Positions 41,548-51,568 of a stretch of 64,000 bases of DNA are shown here, piece after piece. How positions within the stretch are numbered: the first letter of the stretch is position 1; each line of letters begins with the position of its first letter. This DNA comes from Chitinophaga cymbidii. Lineage in GTDB: Bacteria > Bacteroidota > Bacteroidia > Chitinophagales > Chitinophagaceae. The notes below the pieces were generated by a model, which was given only the letters and a program-made list of their open reading frames with translations, did not search any database and was not told the DNA's origin. Position numbers and translations under genes: made by a program. The DNA lies in contig NZ_BKAU01000001.1 of the NCBI RefSeq assembly GCF_007992715.1, forward strand, positions 434,001 to 498,000, read 5' to 3'.

Positions 41548-44286
41548 TTAGATATTAAAAGCTGTGTCTATGATCTCCTGCTGTTCCTGCGCATGCACTT
41601 TGGCGTAGCCGGTGGCGGTGGCCGCGCTCGGGTTTCTGCTGATCACGCCGTAGTTGAACTGTTTGAGGTTCATCTGCAGGAAGCTGGCGGCGCCCATGTT
41701 CAGCGGTTCTTCCTGTACCCAGAACCAGGTGGCGCCTTTGTATTTCTGCTGGATACCTTCCAGTTGGGCGACAGGCAGCGGATACAGCTGTTCCAGGCGA
41801 ACGATCGCCACATCTTTGCGGTCTTCCTTGATCTGTTTTTCGCTCAGGTCGAAATACATTTTGCCGCTGCACAACAGTACTTTCTTCACACGCGATGCAT
41901 CGGTGATGAACGGATCATCCAGCACTTCTTTAAATCCGCCCTGCGTGAAATCCGACACGGGGCTGTAGCTCCGTACGTGACGCAGGTTCGCTTTGGGTGA
42001 GAAGTTGATCATCGGCTTGCGGAAAGGCTCCGCCAGCTGCCGGCGCAATGCATGGAAGAAGCTCGCGGCGGTGGTGCAGTTGGTGACGAAGAAATTATAC
42101 TCCGCGCACTGCTGCAGGAAGCGTTCCAGGCGGGCACTGGAGTGCTCCGGCCCTTGCCCTTCATACCCGTGCGGCAGCAGCATTACGAGGCCGCTTTGCT
42201 TTTGCCATTTGGTTTCCGCGGAAGTAATGAACTGATCGATAAGCGTTTGCCCGCCATTCATGAAATCGCCGAACTGCGCTTCCCAGATGGTGAGCGCGTA
42301 AGGGTTGGCGATGGAATAGCCGTATTCGAAGCCCAGCACAGCGAATTCGCTGAGCAGGGAGTTATAGATGCGGAATTTGCCCTGGTTCTCGCTGATCTTG
42401 CTGAGGCGGTTGTGCTCTTCGTCCGTTTCTTCGCTGCGCAGCACGGCGTGGCGGTGGGAGAATGTTCCCCGCTTCACGTCCTGCCCGCTCAGGCGCACGT
42501 CCCGGCCTTCCAGCAGCAGGCTGCCATAGGCCAACAATTCGCCCGAAGCCCAGTCCAGCTGCCCCTGTTCATCGAACAGCTTCTGTTTGTCCTGCAGCAG
42601 CTTTTCCACTTTACGCAGCGGTTTAAAGCCCGCGGGGATCTCCATCATGGCTTTGAATATCTGCTGCAGCTGTTCCGGCGTGATGGCGGTATCCGGCGAT
42701 TTGAGGAAATCTTCCGGGGTGGCCTTGCGGAGTTCCTGCCACCAGCGTTCGGGTTGCTGGTATTTGTAGGGAAGCGGGTGTTGTTTTACTTCATCGAGGC
42801 GTTCCTGGAGGTCCGCCCAGAAGGCTTTTTCCATTTCCTGCGCGATGGCCGCATCTACATCGCCGTTGGCGATCAGCTGCTGCGAATATACTTCGCGGGG
42901 GTTGGGATGTTTGTCGATCGCCGCATAGAGCTTGGGCTGGGTGAACTTGGGATCATCTCCTTCGTTATGCCCGTGCTTGCGGTAACAAACCATATCGATG
43001 TAAATATCGGAGTTGAATTCCTGGCGGTAACGGGTGGCGATCTCCGCGATCTTTACCACGGCTTCCACATCATCACCGTTCACATGGAACACCGGCGCCT
43101 GCACGATGGAAGCAACGCTGGTACAGTAGTCGGATGAGCGCGCATCTTCAAAATCAGTAGTGAAGCCGATCTGGTTGTTGATGACGAAGTGCATGGTGCC
43201 CCCTGTATAATACCCCCTCAGCTTGCTCATCTGCGCCACTTCATACACCACGCCCTGCCCTGCAATGGCCGCGTCGCCGTGAATGAGGATCGGCAGTATT
43301 TTGTCGTAGTCGCTGTTATAGATCACGTCCGCCTTGCTGCGCGCAAAGCCTACTACCACCGGGTCTACCACTTCCAGGTGAGAAGGGTTGGGCGTGAGCT
43401 GCAGATTTACTTCCTTGCCGCTGGCGGTTTGAATGCTGGCGCGGAAGCCGAGGTGATATTTCACGTCACCGCTGCCCATGGTGGTATCAGGGGTGGCGGT
43501 GCCTTCAAATTCGGAGAATATCTGTTCGTATGTTTTACCGAGGATGTTGGCCAGCACATTGAGACGGCCGCGGTGCGCCATGCCGATGACCGCTTCCTGC
43601 ACGCCGTATTCCGCGGCAGTGTTGATCATGGCGTCGAGCGCGGGGATGGTGGTTTCGCCGCCTTCCAGCGAGAAACGTTTCTGGCCGATGTATTTGGTAT
43701 GCAGGAACTTCTCGAACATCACACCCTGGTTCAGCTTGGAGAGGATGCGCTTTTTCTGTTCCACCGCGAGGGGCTTTTTGAAAGTGGTTTCCAGCTCTTT
43801 CTGCAGCCACTCGATCTTGTCGAGATCGTTGATATAAGTAAATTCAACGCCTACAGTGGAGGCGTATACGGTCTTTACGTGCTGTAATATTTTTTCAAGA
43901 CTGGTTCTGCCGAGGCCGATGATCTGGCCGGCGAAGAATTCCGTTTTCAGGTCGGCATCGGCAAGGCCGAAATGTTTCAGGTCGAGATTCGCGCTGCGGT
44001 CCTTTCTTTCGCGGATGGGGTTGGTTTTGGCGATGAGGTGGCCTTTCTTGCGGTACGCCTGGATGAGGCGGTACACGCCCAGTTCTTTTGCGAATTGTTC
44101 ACTGCTCACCGGGCCTGCTGTGCCTTTGGCATCCACTTTCCCGTTAGCGTTGCTCACCGCAAAGTCGAATCCTTCAAAAAACTTGGTCCACTCCGGGTCT
44201 ACCGTCGCCGGATCTTTGCGGTACTCCTGGTACAATGATTCAATATACGCCGGGTGCGAGTTAGTGACAAACGAAAAGTCCTTCAT
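41548..44286 (-). CDS. sucA: 2-oxoglutarate dehydrogenase E1 component
   Basis: 912 residues, the usual length. The N-terminal segment ([28 protein letters not shown]) binds the complex. The thiamine-diphosphate region holds [36 protein letters not shown] and [14 protein letters not shown]. The C-terminal transketolase-like half includes [23 protein letters not shown] and [23 protein letters not shown]. It decarboxylates 2-oxoglutarate and loads succinyl groups on E2. It forms an operon with odhB. A weak -7-like GATATTTG lies about 95 nt upstream on the minus strand. Confidence 0.97.
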   Translation of the reverse strand: MKDFSFVTNSHPAYIESLYQEYRKDPATVDPEWTKFFEGFDFAVSNANGKVDAKGTAGPVSSEQFAKELGVYRLIQAYRKKGHLIAKTNPIRERKDRSANLDLKHFGLADADLKTEFFAGQIIGLGRTSLEKILQHVKTVYASTVGVEFTYINDLDKIEWLQKELETTFKKPLAVEQKKRILSKLNQGVMFEKFLHTKYIGQKRFSLEGGETTIPALDAMINTAAEYGVQEAVIGMAHRGRLNVLANILGKTYEQIFSEFEGTATPDTTMGSGDVKYHLGFRASIQTASGKEVNLQLTPNPSHLEVVDPVVVGFARSKADVIYNSDYDKILPILIHGDAAIAGQGVVYEVAQMSKLRGYYTGGTMHFVINNQIGFTTDFEDARSSDYCTSVASIVQAPVFHVNGDDVEAVVKIAEIATRYRQEFNSDIYIDMVCYRKHGHNEGDDPKFTQPKLYAAIDKHPNPREVYSQQLIANGDVDAAIAQEMEKAFWADLQERLDEVKQHPLPYKYQQPERWWQELRKATPEDFLKSPDTAITPEQLQQIFKAMMEIPAGFKPLRKVEKLLQDKQKLFDEQGQLDWASGELLAYGSLLLEGRDVRLSGQDVKRGTFSHRHAVLRSEETDEEHNRLSKISENQGKFRIYNSLLSEFAVLGFEYGYSIANPYALTIWEAQFGDFMNGGQTLIDQFITSAETKWQKQSGLVMLLPHGYEGQGPEHSSARLERFLQQCAEYNFFVTNCTTAASFFHALRRQLAEPFRKPMINFSPKANLRHVRSYSPVSDFTQGGFKEVLDDPFITDASRVKKVLLCSGKMYFDLSEKQIKEDRKDVAIVRLEQLYPLPVAQLEGIQQKYKGATWFWVQEEPLNMGAASFLQMNLKQFNYGVISRNPSAATATGYAKVHAQEQQEIIDTAFNI

Positions 44287-44597
44287 TTACAACGAAATTT
44301 AAGCTTGGTCTTCGGTTCAATTTCATCCTCTTTTGATGCCCGCTCTTACATTAGACCTGTAAAATGAGATACGGGATTGCAAATATCGCTAAAGATTTGG
44401 GATTTTCAGGCATTTAACACGGGTGTTTTCTGATTAAAAAACGCCGTATCGCCTGGTTAATATAATTATATTTTCATATCTTTAACGCTGTATCCTGGTC
44501 TTCCTGTTCTCCTGCCGAAAACAGAAATACCTGCTTTTATTTTTGTTTATAAAAAGATAAAGCTTACCTTTGCCCTCCGAAACTTGAAATTTAGAAA
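44287..44597. other. Divergent intergenic region between sucA and rpsT
   Basis: A 311-bp gap with no gene. It contains the well-formed rpsT promoter at its right end (44543-44572) and, on the minus strand, only a weak -7-like GATATTTG (44387-44380) for sucA. The rest is AT-rich without notable repeats. Confidence 0.6.
44543..44572 (+). promoter_or_regulatory. rpsT promoter with -33 and -7 elements
   Basis: TTG at 44543-44545 within TTTTG, 19 nt of spacer, then TACCTTTG at 44565-44572 matching TAnnTTTG. The box ends 25 nt before the rpsT start. This is the best-formed Bacteroidota promoter in the window. Confidence 0.75.
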
Positions 44598-44858
44598 ATG
44601 GCAAACCATAAAGCAACGAAAAAAGACGTACGTCAGAGCAGAAAGCGTAATGAGCGTAACCGTTACTACGGTAAAACTACCCGTAATGCCATACGGGACC
44701 TGAAGAAGCTGACCGATAAATCAGCTGCTGACAAGGACTTACCGGAAGTAATCTCCATGATCGACAAACTGGCTAAGCGTAATGTGATCCACAAAAACAA
44801 GGCTGCGAACCTGAAAAGCAAGCTTGCTAAGAAGGTGAACGCCCTGGCTGTGGCTTAA
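44598..44858 (+). CDS. rpsT: Small ribosomal subunit protein bS20
   Basis: 86 residues, strongly basic, all-helical. It begins [34 protein letters not shown] and ends with [23 protein letters not shown], the conserved bS20 tail. It binds 16S rRNA early in 30S assembly. It has its own promoter and terminator. Confidence 0.97.
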   Translation: MANHKATKKDVRQSRKRNERNRYYGKTTRNAIRDLKKLTDKSAADKDLPEVISMIDKLAKRNVIHKNKAANLKSKLAKKVNALAVA

Positions 44859-44885
44859 TTACCGCTGCTGCTTCAAGATAGTCCG

Positions 44886-44917
44886 GCTCTTCCCTGGCAA
44901 GGGAAGGGCTTTTTTTA
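44886..44917 (+). terminator. Intrinsic terminator after rpsT
   Basis: A 10-bp stem with one G-U pair (GCTCTTCCCT 44886-44895 with AGGGAAGGGC 44900-44909), a four-base loop and T7 immediately after. Confidence 0.85.
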
Positions 44918-44950
44918 TTTGTGGGAAACGGACGGCTGGTGATGCTATAT

Positions 44951-44970
44951 TACCCAAAACCCGTTGGGTA
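44951..44970. promoter_or_regulatory. Inverted repeat ahead of the M14 peptidase gene
   Basis: Perfect 7-bp arms TACCCAA and TTGGGTA separated by six bases, 10 bp before a tandem-repeat tract. It could be an operator. Its function is unknown. Confidence 0.4.
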
Positions 44971-44979
44971 TAGGATAAT

Positions 44980-45023
44980 ACAAGGAGAAGACAAGGAGAA
45001 CACAAGGAAAGCAGAAGGAGAAC
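44980..45023 (+). repeat. Four tandem 11-bp purine-rich repeats
   Basis: Successive units ACAAGGAGAAG, ACAAGGAGAAC, ACAAGGAAAGC and AGAAGGAGAAC. The tract is nearly pure A/G and C-poor, with a period of about one helical turn, 58 bp upstream of the M14 peptidase start. Slippage between copies could vary the leader length. Confidence 0.75.
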
Positions 45024-45081
45024 AGGGATAAAATAATATGTATTTTTAACCTTTCAGGCATTACAACTTCCAAACTTGACT

Positions 45082-46812
45082 ATGAGAACATTCCGCAGCC
45101 TCCTGCTCCTCTCCTGCTTTGCCCTGTCCGCCCAGGCGCAGGACCTCACCACCAAATACGAGCGCACCAACGCCCGGGAAACCGTCACCTACCCCGAATG
45201 CATCACCTATTATAAGCAGCTGGCCGCCCGCTATCCGCAGCTTCAACTGCTCGAAGTGGGACAAACGGACGCCGGATACCCGCTCCACCTGGCGGTACTT
45301 TCCATGGACAAGGATTTCAACTTCAAAAGCCTCCACCGGAAGAACAAGCGTATCATCCTCATTAACAACGGCATCCACCCCGGCGAACCCGACGGCATCG
45401 ATGCCAGCATGCTGCTGCTGCGCGACATCCTGCAAGGAAAAAAGAAACTGCCTGCCAACATCGTACTGGCCGTCATTCCCGTGTACAACATCGGCGGCGC
45501 GCTCAACAGGAACGCCTTCTACCGGGTGGACCAGAACGGGCCCGAAGAGTTCGGCTCCCGCGGCAACGGCCAGAACCTGGACCTGAACCGGGATTTCATC
45601 AAAGCCGACTCCCGCAATGCCAGGGCCTTCCAGCAGATCTACCAGATGACCGACCCGGACGTGTTCATCGACAACCACGTGAGCAACGGCGCTGACTATC
45701 AGCACATTATGACCTTATTATCAACCCAGCACAACAAGCTGGGCGGTGTAATGGGCGCCTTCCTGCACGACACCTTCGAGCCGGCGCTCTACAAAAAAAT
45801 GAAGGACAAGGGATACGACCTGATCCCCTACGTAAACCACTTCGGCAGCACACCGGACAGCGGCTGGGTGGCTTATGCGGACGGCCCCCGCTATTCCAGC
45901 GGCTACACCACGCTTTTCCACACCTTCGGCTTCGTGCCGGAAACTCATATGCTGAAGCCCTACAAACAGCGTGTAGAGGCCACCTACGCCCTCATGGAAT
46001 GCTTCATCAGCTTCACCAGCGAGCACAGCGACCGCATCCGGCAGCTCCGCGAGCAAACCAAAAATGCCGTTAAAACACAACAACAGTTCCCCCTCGCCTG
46101 GGAACCCGATAAATCCCGCCACCAGTTTTTCACCTTCAAAGGCTACACCGCCGGCCGCAAGCCCAGTGAAATTTCCGGCCTGCCACGGCTGTATTACGAC
46201 CGCAACAAGCCCTACGAGCGGCAGGTGAAAATCTACAACTACTATAAAGAAAGCAATATCGTCCGCAAACCGGAGGCTTACATCGTGCCGCAGGGATGGT
46301 GGGCGGTCACGGAGCTGCTGCAGAACAACAATGTGCAGATGCGCCGCCTGCCGCGCGACACGACGATAGAAGTGGAAACATACAAAATAGAGGATTACAA
46401 AACGCCGCAGCTGCCGTATGAGAAGCACTACATCCACTCCGGCGTGAAAGTCTCCACCAGCAGGCAAAAGATCAAATTCCTCAAAGGCGATTATTACATC
46501 CCCATGAACCAGGTGGCCAACCGTTTTCTCATGGAAACGCTGGAGCCCACCGCGGGGGATTCTTTCTTCGCCTGGAATTTCTTCGATGCCATACTCGGAC
46601 AGAAAGAGGGGTATTCAACGTATGTGTTTGAAGACACGGCAGCCGAGTTCCTGCGCAATCATCCGGAGGTAAAAAAGGAACTGGAACGCCGGCGCGCGGA
46701 AGACAGCGCATTTGCAGCGAGCGCGCAGGCGCAGTTGAATTTTGTATACCGGAGCTCTCCGTGGAATGAGCCGGGGTATATGCGGTATCCGGTGTTCAGG
46801 GTGGTGAGGTGA
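45082..46812 (+). CDS. M14-family zinc carboxypeptidase, secreted
   Basis: 576 residues from ATG 45082; the frame can be read two codons further to a TTG at 45076, but the ATG begins the signal peptide MRTFRSLLLLSCFALSAQAQ. Zinc ligands HPGEPDG (H-x-x-E) and the downstream His of DNHVSNGADYQH are in place; a probable catalytic Glu is in PETHMLKPYK. The catalytic domain covers about 20-310. The remaining 260 residues include a region rich in basic and aromatic residues with no family I recognise. It probably removes C-terminal residues or peptidoglycan-type peptides in the periplasm. It is convergent with the pigment-type cluster. Confidence 0.9.
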   Translation: MRTFRSLLLLSCFALSAQAQDLTTKYERTNARETVTYPECITYYKQLAARYPQLQLLEVGQTDAGYPLHLAVLSMDKDFNFKSLHRKNKRIILINNGIHPGEPDGIDASMLLLRDILQGKKKLPANIVLAVIPVYNIGGALNRNAFYRVDQNGPEEFGSRGNGQNLDLNRDFIKADSRNARAFQQIYQMTDPDVFIDNHVSNGADYQHIMTLLSTQHNKLGGVMGAFLHDTFEPALYKKMKDKGYDLIPYVNHFGSTPDSGWVAYADGPRYSSGYTTLFHTFGFVPETHMLKPYKQRVEATYALMECFISFTSEHSDRIRQLREQTKNAVKTQQQFPLAWEPDKSRHQFFTFKGYTAGRKPSEISGLPRLYYDRNKPYERQVKIYNYYKESNIVRKPEAYIVPQGWWAVTELLQNNNVQMRRLPRDTTIEVETYKIEDYKTPQLPYEKHYIHSGVKVSTSRQKIKFLKGDYYIPMNQVANRFLMETLEPTAGDSFFAWNFFDAILGQKEGYSTYVFEDTAAEFLRNHPEVKKELERRRAEDSAFAASAQAQLNFVYRSSPWNEPGYMRYPVFRVVR

Positions 46813-46826
46813 CATTCTTCCAAAAA

Positions 46827-46879
46827 TGTCTTTTCAAATCGACAAAGGGCATATTATTTTGTCTTTTTAAATCGACAAA
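46827..46879. repeat. Two direct copies of a 20-bp element
   Basis: TGTCTTTTCAAATCGACAAA (46827-46846) and TGTCTTTTTAAATCGACAAA (46860-46879) match at 19 of 20 positions and are 33 bp apart. Each is close to palindromic at its ends (TTTGTC/GACAAA on the minus strand for the second). They lie in the 127-bp gap between the convergent M14 gene and ketosynthase gene. Confidence 0.6.
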
Positions 46880-46939
46880 AAATGTGATTCCGTCTTTTAT
46901 ATAGATACTGATGGAGATTCAGGAACAGCAAAAAAGGGG

Positions 46940-47953
46940 TCACCTCCCCAACAAAATAAACGTATGCTGCTCCCCAAAAAACTGGTTATAGATCAGCACA
47001 TGCCGCAGCTCCTCCTTCCGCATGCGCTCCACAGCAAGCCACAGCGCAAAGGATGCCGCCGTATCATACTCCCCACACAACTGCTTGAAAGGAACTTCCG
47101 GTGTTTGCGGGAAATATTGAGCGGTGAGGGCATGATAGTAATGATCGAAGTTCGTATCCCCGCTGCGGCCGCTGATCAGCAAGCCGATGTCTGAAGGCTG
47201 CAATCCATGTTGCCGCAGGAAGGCTTCAAGCGTTTCGTGTACACGTTCCTGTGAAGGCTTGTACAGCATTTTCAAACCGGCGATATGCACATCGGACGGC
47301 GTGGAAGAAAGCACAAAAAACGCGGAGCCCTCGCCGGACAAAGCGCCCGGAGTGCCCGCCGTGAACATCTCTTCCGGCTGCGTCAGCTGCTCCTTCCAGG
47401 AACCGATGCGGCTCCTGATGTAAAAATATTCATCGCTCATTTCGTCGAAAGCGCCTGCCAGCACATTGCCGGCGCGCCCCTCGCTGAGCAGCATCATGGC
47501 GTCCAGCAAAGCATGTTCGAAGGAAAACCCGCGGTGCACAAAGGTATTGTTGTATTCTGTGCACTGCACCTGCAGCGCCACCAAACCGTTCACGGAGTTG
47601 TAGGTGGACTGTATAAAGGGCGTGGGATTGAGCGCTGTTTCGCTATACCGGCGGATGTCGTGGAGGAAACGTTCGGTGTCGTGCAAACTGCCTTTTCCCG
47701 TGCCGGTGATGATGGCGTCCGGTACCGCCACGCCGCTGTTTTGCAGGCATCTGATCGCCGTTGTCAGTCCCATTTTAAGCACACGGCTCATGCGGCGCAG
47801 GCTGTTGGGCGCAATGAATGCGCGGTAATCCGGCTCCTTTACACGCAGCAGGTTCTTGTCCGCCAGCGTGAGCAGCTGCGGCGTGAATTCGCCGGAAAAG
47901 CTCTCCTGCGGGGAGATAGCGGCGGTACCCTGTATGTAAAATCTACCCTTCAT
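46940..47953 (-). CDS. Beta-ketoacyl synthase-like chain-length-factor protein
   Basis: 337 residues with a thiolase fold like ketosynthases, but shorter. At the position of the nucleophilic Cys it reads FIQSTYNSVNGLVALQ, with no cysteine, so it is probably inactive as a condensing enzyme by itself. It resembles the chain-length-factor subunits that pair with KAS II enzymes in aryl polyene and flexirubin clusters. Its start overlaps the end of the active KAS gene by 11 bases, the translational coupling expected of a heterodimer. It is the last gene of this cluster. Confidence 0.85.
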   Translation of the reverse strand: MKGRFYIQGTAAISPQESFSGEFTPQLLTLADKNLLRVKEPDYRAFIAPNSLRRMSRVLKMGLTTAIRCLQNSGVAVPDAIITGTGKGSLHDTERFLHDIRRYSETALNPTPFIQSTYNSVNGLVALQVQCTEYNNTFVHRGFSFEHALLDAMMLLSEGRAGNVLAGAFDEMSDEYFYIRSRIGSWKEQLTQPEEMFTAGTPGALSGEGSAFFVLSSTPSDVHIAGLKMLYKPSQERVHETLEAFLRQHGLQPSDIGLLISGRSGDTNFDHYYHALTAQYFPQTPEVPFKQLCGEYDTAASFALWLAVERMRKEELRHVLIYNQFFGEQHTFILLGR

Positions 47954-49157
47954 ATTTGCTGATCACCAGTGAAGCATTGTTCCCGCCGAAGCCGAAAGAG
48001 TTGGAGATCACGTTCCGCACGGGATACTCTTCCAGCAGTTGCGTTTCGGGAACAATGTTCAGCTCTTCCATTTTTTCAGAGAAATTGAGATTGGGAAATA
48101 TCATCTGCTGGTCGATGGACAGCACAGCGTAGATCGCTTCTATCGCGCCGGCCGCGGCCAGTGTATGTCCTGTGAAAGGCTTTGTGGAACTGAATTTCGG
48201 CACGTTGCCGCCAAAGAGCCGTTCCAGCGCTTTTCCTTCCGAAGCATCGTTGTTGAGCGTGGCGGTGCCATGCACATTTACGTACTGCACATCTTCCGCG
48301 CTCCTGCCGCTCATGGCCAGCGCGTTTTTCATGGCGCCGTAAGCGCCGTCGCCTTCCGGTGAGGGCGCCGTGGGATGGAACGCTTCATTCGTATTGCACC
48401 AGCCGCTCAGTTCCGCCAGCACGCGCGCGCCGCGCTCCCGCACGAGGGATTCGCTTTCCAGCACCAGGTACGCCGCGCCTTCACCGAGGTTCAGGCCGTT
48501 GCGGTGCTGATCAAAGGGGCGGCAGAATTGTTTATCGATATTCTTGAGCGAGTTGAAACCGTTCATCGTAAAGCGCGTCAGCGCTTCCGTGCCACCGCAT
48601 ACCGCTCTTTGCACCAGTCCCTGCCGGATCATCCTTGCGCCGTACATCAATGCATTGGCGGAAGAAGAACAGGCGGTGCTGATGGTGGCGACATACTCGT
48701 TGATACCAACGGCGTCGGCTATACGCTGTGTGCAGTCCGCACAATCCAGCGTGTCTATAAATTGCAGGAAAGTACCTTCTTTGGAGGGGTCGAGAATATC
48801 GAAGTACACTTGTTCCGTATCGCACATCCCGCCTACGGTGGAGGCGTTGATGAACGCAGCCGGCAAAGCCGTAGCGTCTGCGATACCGGCGGATTGCAGG
48901 GATTCCTGCATGGCCACCAGTCCGAGCAAAGCGGTACGGGTATATCCTGCCGTTCCCTCCATACCGGCCATGGCGGCCAGCTCCGGGGTGCTTTGCGGCA
49001 CTTCCGCCACCGGTAATGTGTTCCTGTGAATGGTATCGATAAACTTCGTGTAGCCGAGGCCGGTTTGCTGCAGGCGCAGGCTGCGGAGGTTCTCCATCAC
49101 ATTGCTGCCGATCGCGGAGATCATACCTATCCCTGTTATAAACACACGTTCCGCCAT
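47943..49157 (-). CDS. Beta-ketoacyl-ACP synthase, KAS II type
   Basis: 404 residues from ATG 49157 (MAERVFITGIGMIS); a TTG two codons earlier is not needed. The Cys-His-His triad is intact: C163 (STACSSSANAL), H296 (NVHGTATLNND) and H331 (PFTGHTLAAAGAIEA). It elongates ACP-bound chains and presumably works with the coupled chain-length factor and the ACP encoded 10 nt upstream. In aryl-polyene-type pathways such pairs build the polyene chain. Confidence 0.93.
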   Translation of the reverse strand: MAERVFITGIGMISAIGSNVMENLRSLRLQQTGLGYTKFIDTIHRNTLPVAEVPQSTPELAAMAGMEGTAGYTRTALLGLVAMQESLQSAGIADATALPAAFINASTVGGMCDTEQVYFDILDPSKEGTFLQFIDTLDCADCTQRIADAVGINEYVATISTACSSSANALMYGARMIRQGLVQRAVCGGTEALTRFTMNGFNSLKNIDKQFCRPFDQHRNGLNLGEGAAYLVLESESLVRERGARVLAELSGWCNTNEAFHPTAPSPEGDGAYGAMKNALAMSGRSAEDVQYVNVHGTATLNNDASEGKALERLFGGNVPKFSSTKPFTGHTLAAAGAIEAIYAVLSIDQQMIFPNLNFSEKMEELNIVPETQLLEEYPVRNVISNSFGFGGNNASLVISKYEG

Positions 49158-49167
49158 CAGCAAAAAT

Positions 49168-49425
49168 TTAAGCGGGTTGCTTGCTTTGAATGAATTCAGC
49201 CATTGTCTGAACGGACTGCAATATCTTACGGCCTTCGCGGGGGTCTTCTACCTTGATGTGGTAATTCCTTTCCAGCAGCACCATCAGCTCCAGCGAATCA
49301 ATGCTGTCCAGCCCAAGCCCTTCCCCGAACAGGGGCGCGTTGTCATCAATATCCTCGGGCTTTGTGTCCTGCAGGTTCAGTGCCTCGATGATCTGCTGTT
49401 TCAATTTCAGTTTTAACGCTTCCAT
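49168..49425 (-). CDS. Acyl carrier protein of the pigment-type cluster
   Basis: 85 residues, acidic and helical. The phosphopantetheine attachment Ser41 is in GLGLDSIDSLELM. It carries intermediates for the adjacent KAS pair. It differs from primary-metabolism AcpP by its shorter helix I and the GEGLGLDSIDSLEL context typical of secondary-metabolism carriers. It lies 98 bp downstream of the ABC permease gene and 10 bp upstream of the KAS gene. Confidence 0.93.
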   Translation of the reverse strand: MEALKLKLKQQIIEALNLQDTKPEDIDDNAPLFGEGLGLDSIDSLELMVLLERNYHIKVEDPREGRKILQSVQTMAEFIQSKQPA

Positions 49426-49523
49426 AATTGTTGTAGGTTAAACGCTTCCGGGTTTGTTGGCCCATGGCGCATTCCAGGGATTAAAATTAACTGTTTTAAG
49501 GTTGTTATGAAAATGTTTATTCC

Positions 49524-50816
49524 TCATCCGGCCCTGCGTTGTTCTATCCATCCCGCCGTGCACAGCAACAGGAGGCCGCAGGCGAGCAGCCTTGTAATGT
49601 CCGGCAGGATGTAACGGATGTTGCCGTTGCGGAGATAAATATCATTAATGGCGTTCAGCCCCCAGCTTAAAGGGGACAGCCGCCCGACCGCCTGTATCTT
49701 TTCAGGCATCACTTCCAGCGGTATCCAGATGCCGCCGATGGCGCTGAGGATCACAATGGAGATGGCGCCGAAGTTCAATGCCTGGTTGGGCGTTTTAAAA
49801 ATTGTGCCGATGAAGATGCCGTATGCGGTAGCGGTTATGCCGATGCTGGCCGCTGTCAGCAGGCCGGCCGCATGGTCCACTCCCAGCTGCAGTTGCGGCA
49901 GGTCGAGCAGTGGCATAACGTAAATGCCTACCAGCATCATCAGGTAGAACTGTACCACGCAAATGCCGACGAAGAACAGGAGCTTTCCGGCGAGAATGGA
50001 CAGGTAACTGCCAGGGATGAGCTTCATCCGCACCAGGCTGCCGTCTTCCCGCTCGCGGATCATATTGCCGGCAATGGGTATCACGATGAAGAACATGGCG
50101 AAGATGCTCCAGGCGGGCACATTGTGCTGCACGGAATTACTGATCACATCGATCTGCCGGCCATGGCCCAGCGCGGTTTCTTTCAGCGCCACCGCTTTTA
50201 GCCGGATGGCGGGGAAAGTATCCGTTGCCGTGCTGTCGCGGCGCCGCAGCTGCAGCTGGATGCGTTCCAGCAGCAGGTCCGTTTGCACCTGCGTGAGAAA
50301 ATTATCCAATGCCTGGTAGATGGCGCTTTTGAAGGCTTTCTTTGCGGCGGGATCGAAATAGAGCTGCACGGCCAGGGAATCGCTGGCGAGGGTTTTCACC
50401 GGCAGCTGCGCGGGCAGGCCCATGCGTTTGGAAATATCGTTCACGATCTTGTTCGCATTGCTCACGATCTCCCCGGTGGAGCCTTTGGGAATGGTGATGC
50501 TGATCTTGTATTCGCCTTCGCGGATCAGCTGTGCAGCCCGCGCTTCGCTCAATGGCTTTTCATCCAGCGAATCGATCACGTTGAATTGCCCGCTCTGGCC
50601 GAGCCCTTCGCGGATGTAACGGCCGAGGCGGCCATGATCGTTATCCACCGTCAGTATATCGAACTTTACCTCCTGGTAATCTTTGAAAGGCGCGTCCTGG
50701 ATGACGGCCATTACGGTGATGAGGACCACCGGCATCAGGAACAGCAGCGCCAGCCCCGCCTTGTCACGCAAGAGCAGCAGCCATTCTTTCCGGATTGTTG
50801 CGATCGTCCTTAGCAT
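49524..50816 (-). CDS. ABC-2 type transporter permease
   Basis: 430 residues from ATG 50816 (MLRTIATIRKEWLLLLRDK), six nt after the ATPase gene. One N-terminal helix (LALLFLMPVVLITVMAV) is followed by a large external loop (about 45-230), then five helices to the C-terminus (WSIFAMFFIVIPIAGNMI ... GIWIPLEVMPEKIQAVGRLSPLSWGLNAIND). This is the ABC-2/YhgE-like exporter architecture. With the ATPase next door it probably exports or flips a lipid-like product of this cluster toward the outer membrane. Confidence 0.92.
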   Translation of the reverse strand: MLRTIATIRKEWLLLLRDKAGLALLFLMPVVLITVMAVIQDAPFKDYQEVKFDILTVDNDHGRLGRYIREGLGQSGQFNVIDSLDEKPLSEARAAQLIREGEYKISITIPKGSTGEIVSNANKIVNDISKRMGLPAQLPVKTLASDSLAVQLYFDPAAKKAFKSAIYQALDNFLTQVQTDLLLERIQLQLRRRDSTATDTFPAIRLKAVALKETALGHGRQIDVISNSVQHNVPAWSIFAMFFIVIPIAGNMIREREDGSLVRMKLIPGSYLSILAGKLLFFVGICVVQFYLMMLVGIYVMPLLDLPQLQLGVDHAAGLLTAASIGITATAYGIFIGTIFKTPNQALNFGAISIVILSAIGGIWIPLEVMPEKIQAVGRLSPLSWGLNAINDIYLRNGNIRYILPDITRLLACGLLLLCTAGWIEQRRAG

Positions 50817-50821
50817 AATAT

Positions 50822-51568
50822 TTAATCCCTTACAGCATGCCCCGTATAATGCAGGAACACGTCTTCCAGGTTGCGGCAATGTTGATGTTGATGGATCAGC
50901 GCCTGCGGGTTGCCCTGCACTACCAGCTGGCCATCGTCGATGATGACCACGTCTTCGCAGATCTGCTGCGCTTCTTCCAGCAGGTGCGAGGTGTACAGCA
51001 CGCTGTTGCCCTGCTCGTTATACCGGCGCAGGAACTGCAGGATCATGCTGCGGGACTGCACGTCCACTCCCGCTGTTGGCTCATCAAGCACCAGCAGCCG
51101 CGGTTCATGCAGGATCGCCGCAATGATATTGGTGCGGCGTTTCATCCCCCCGGAAAACTTGCCGACTTCTTTTCCGGCGGCCTTTTCCAGCCCGAACATC
51201 CCGAGTAATGACAATATCTTTTCTTTCAGCGGCTTGCCTTTGAAGCCGTAGAGGTTACCGAAATAAGTGAGGTTCTCCAACGCCGTGAGCTGCGGGAACA
51301 GCGCGATCTGCTGCGGCACCACGCCGATGATGCGTTTGATGGCCTCGCGGCGCCCTGCTTCCTGCGGTTCACCCAATATCCGCACCATCCCGCTGTCCGC
51401 TTTCACCAGTCCGCATAAAATGGAAATGGTCGTGGTCTTCCCCGCACCGTTCGGGCCCAGCAATCCCACTACCTTCCCTTCGGGAAAGGTGAACGACAAT
51501 CCCCGCAGGCTCGGCTGTAACGCGCCCGCGTAGGTTTTGTGCAGCTCCTTCACTTCTATGCTGTTCAT
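50822..51568 (-). CDS. ABC transporter ATP-binding protein
   Basis: 248 residues. Walker A GPNGAGKTTT (about 39-48), signature KFSGGMKRRTNI, Walker B LLVLDEPTAGVDVQ and the switch His in YTSHLLEE. Belongs to the CcmA/DrrA-like group that pairs with ABC-2 permeases. Its start overlaps the stop of the BtrH-like gene (ATGA), so the two are translationally coupled. Confidence 0.95.
   Translation of the reverse strand: MNSIEVKELHKTYAGALQPSLRGLSFTFPEGKVVGLLGPNGAGKTTTISILCGLVKADSGMVRILGEPQEAGRREAIKRIIGVVPQQIALFPQLTALENLTYFGNLYGFKGKPLKEKILSLLGMFGLEKAAGKEVGKFSGGMKRRTNIIAAILHEPRLLVLDEPTAGVDVQSRSMILQFLRRYNEQGNSVLYTSHLLEEAQQICEDVVIIDDGQLVVQGNPQALIHQHQHCRNLEDVFLHYTGHAVRD

Noticed and set aside
46827..46879. 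Direct repeats considered as a minimal CRISPR array
   Set aside because: Only two copies, a 13-bp gap between them, and no cas genes anywhere in the window.
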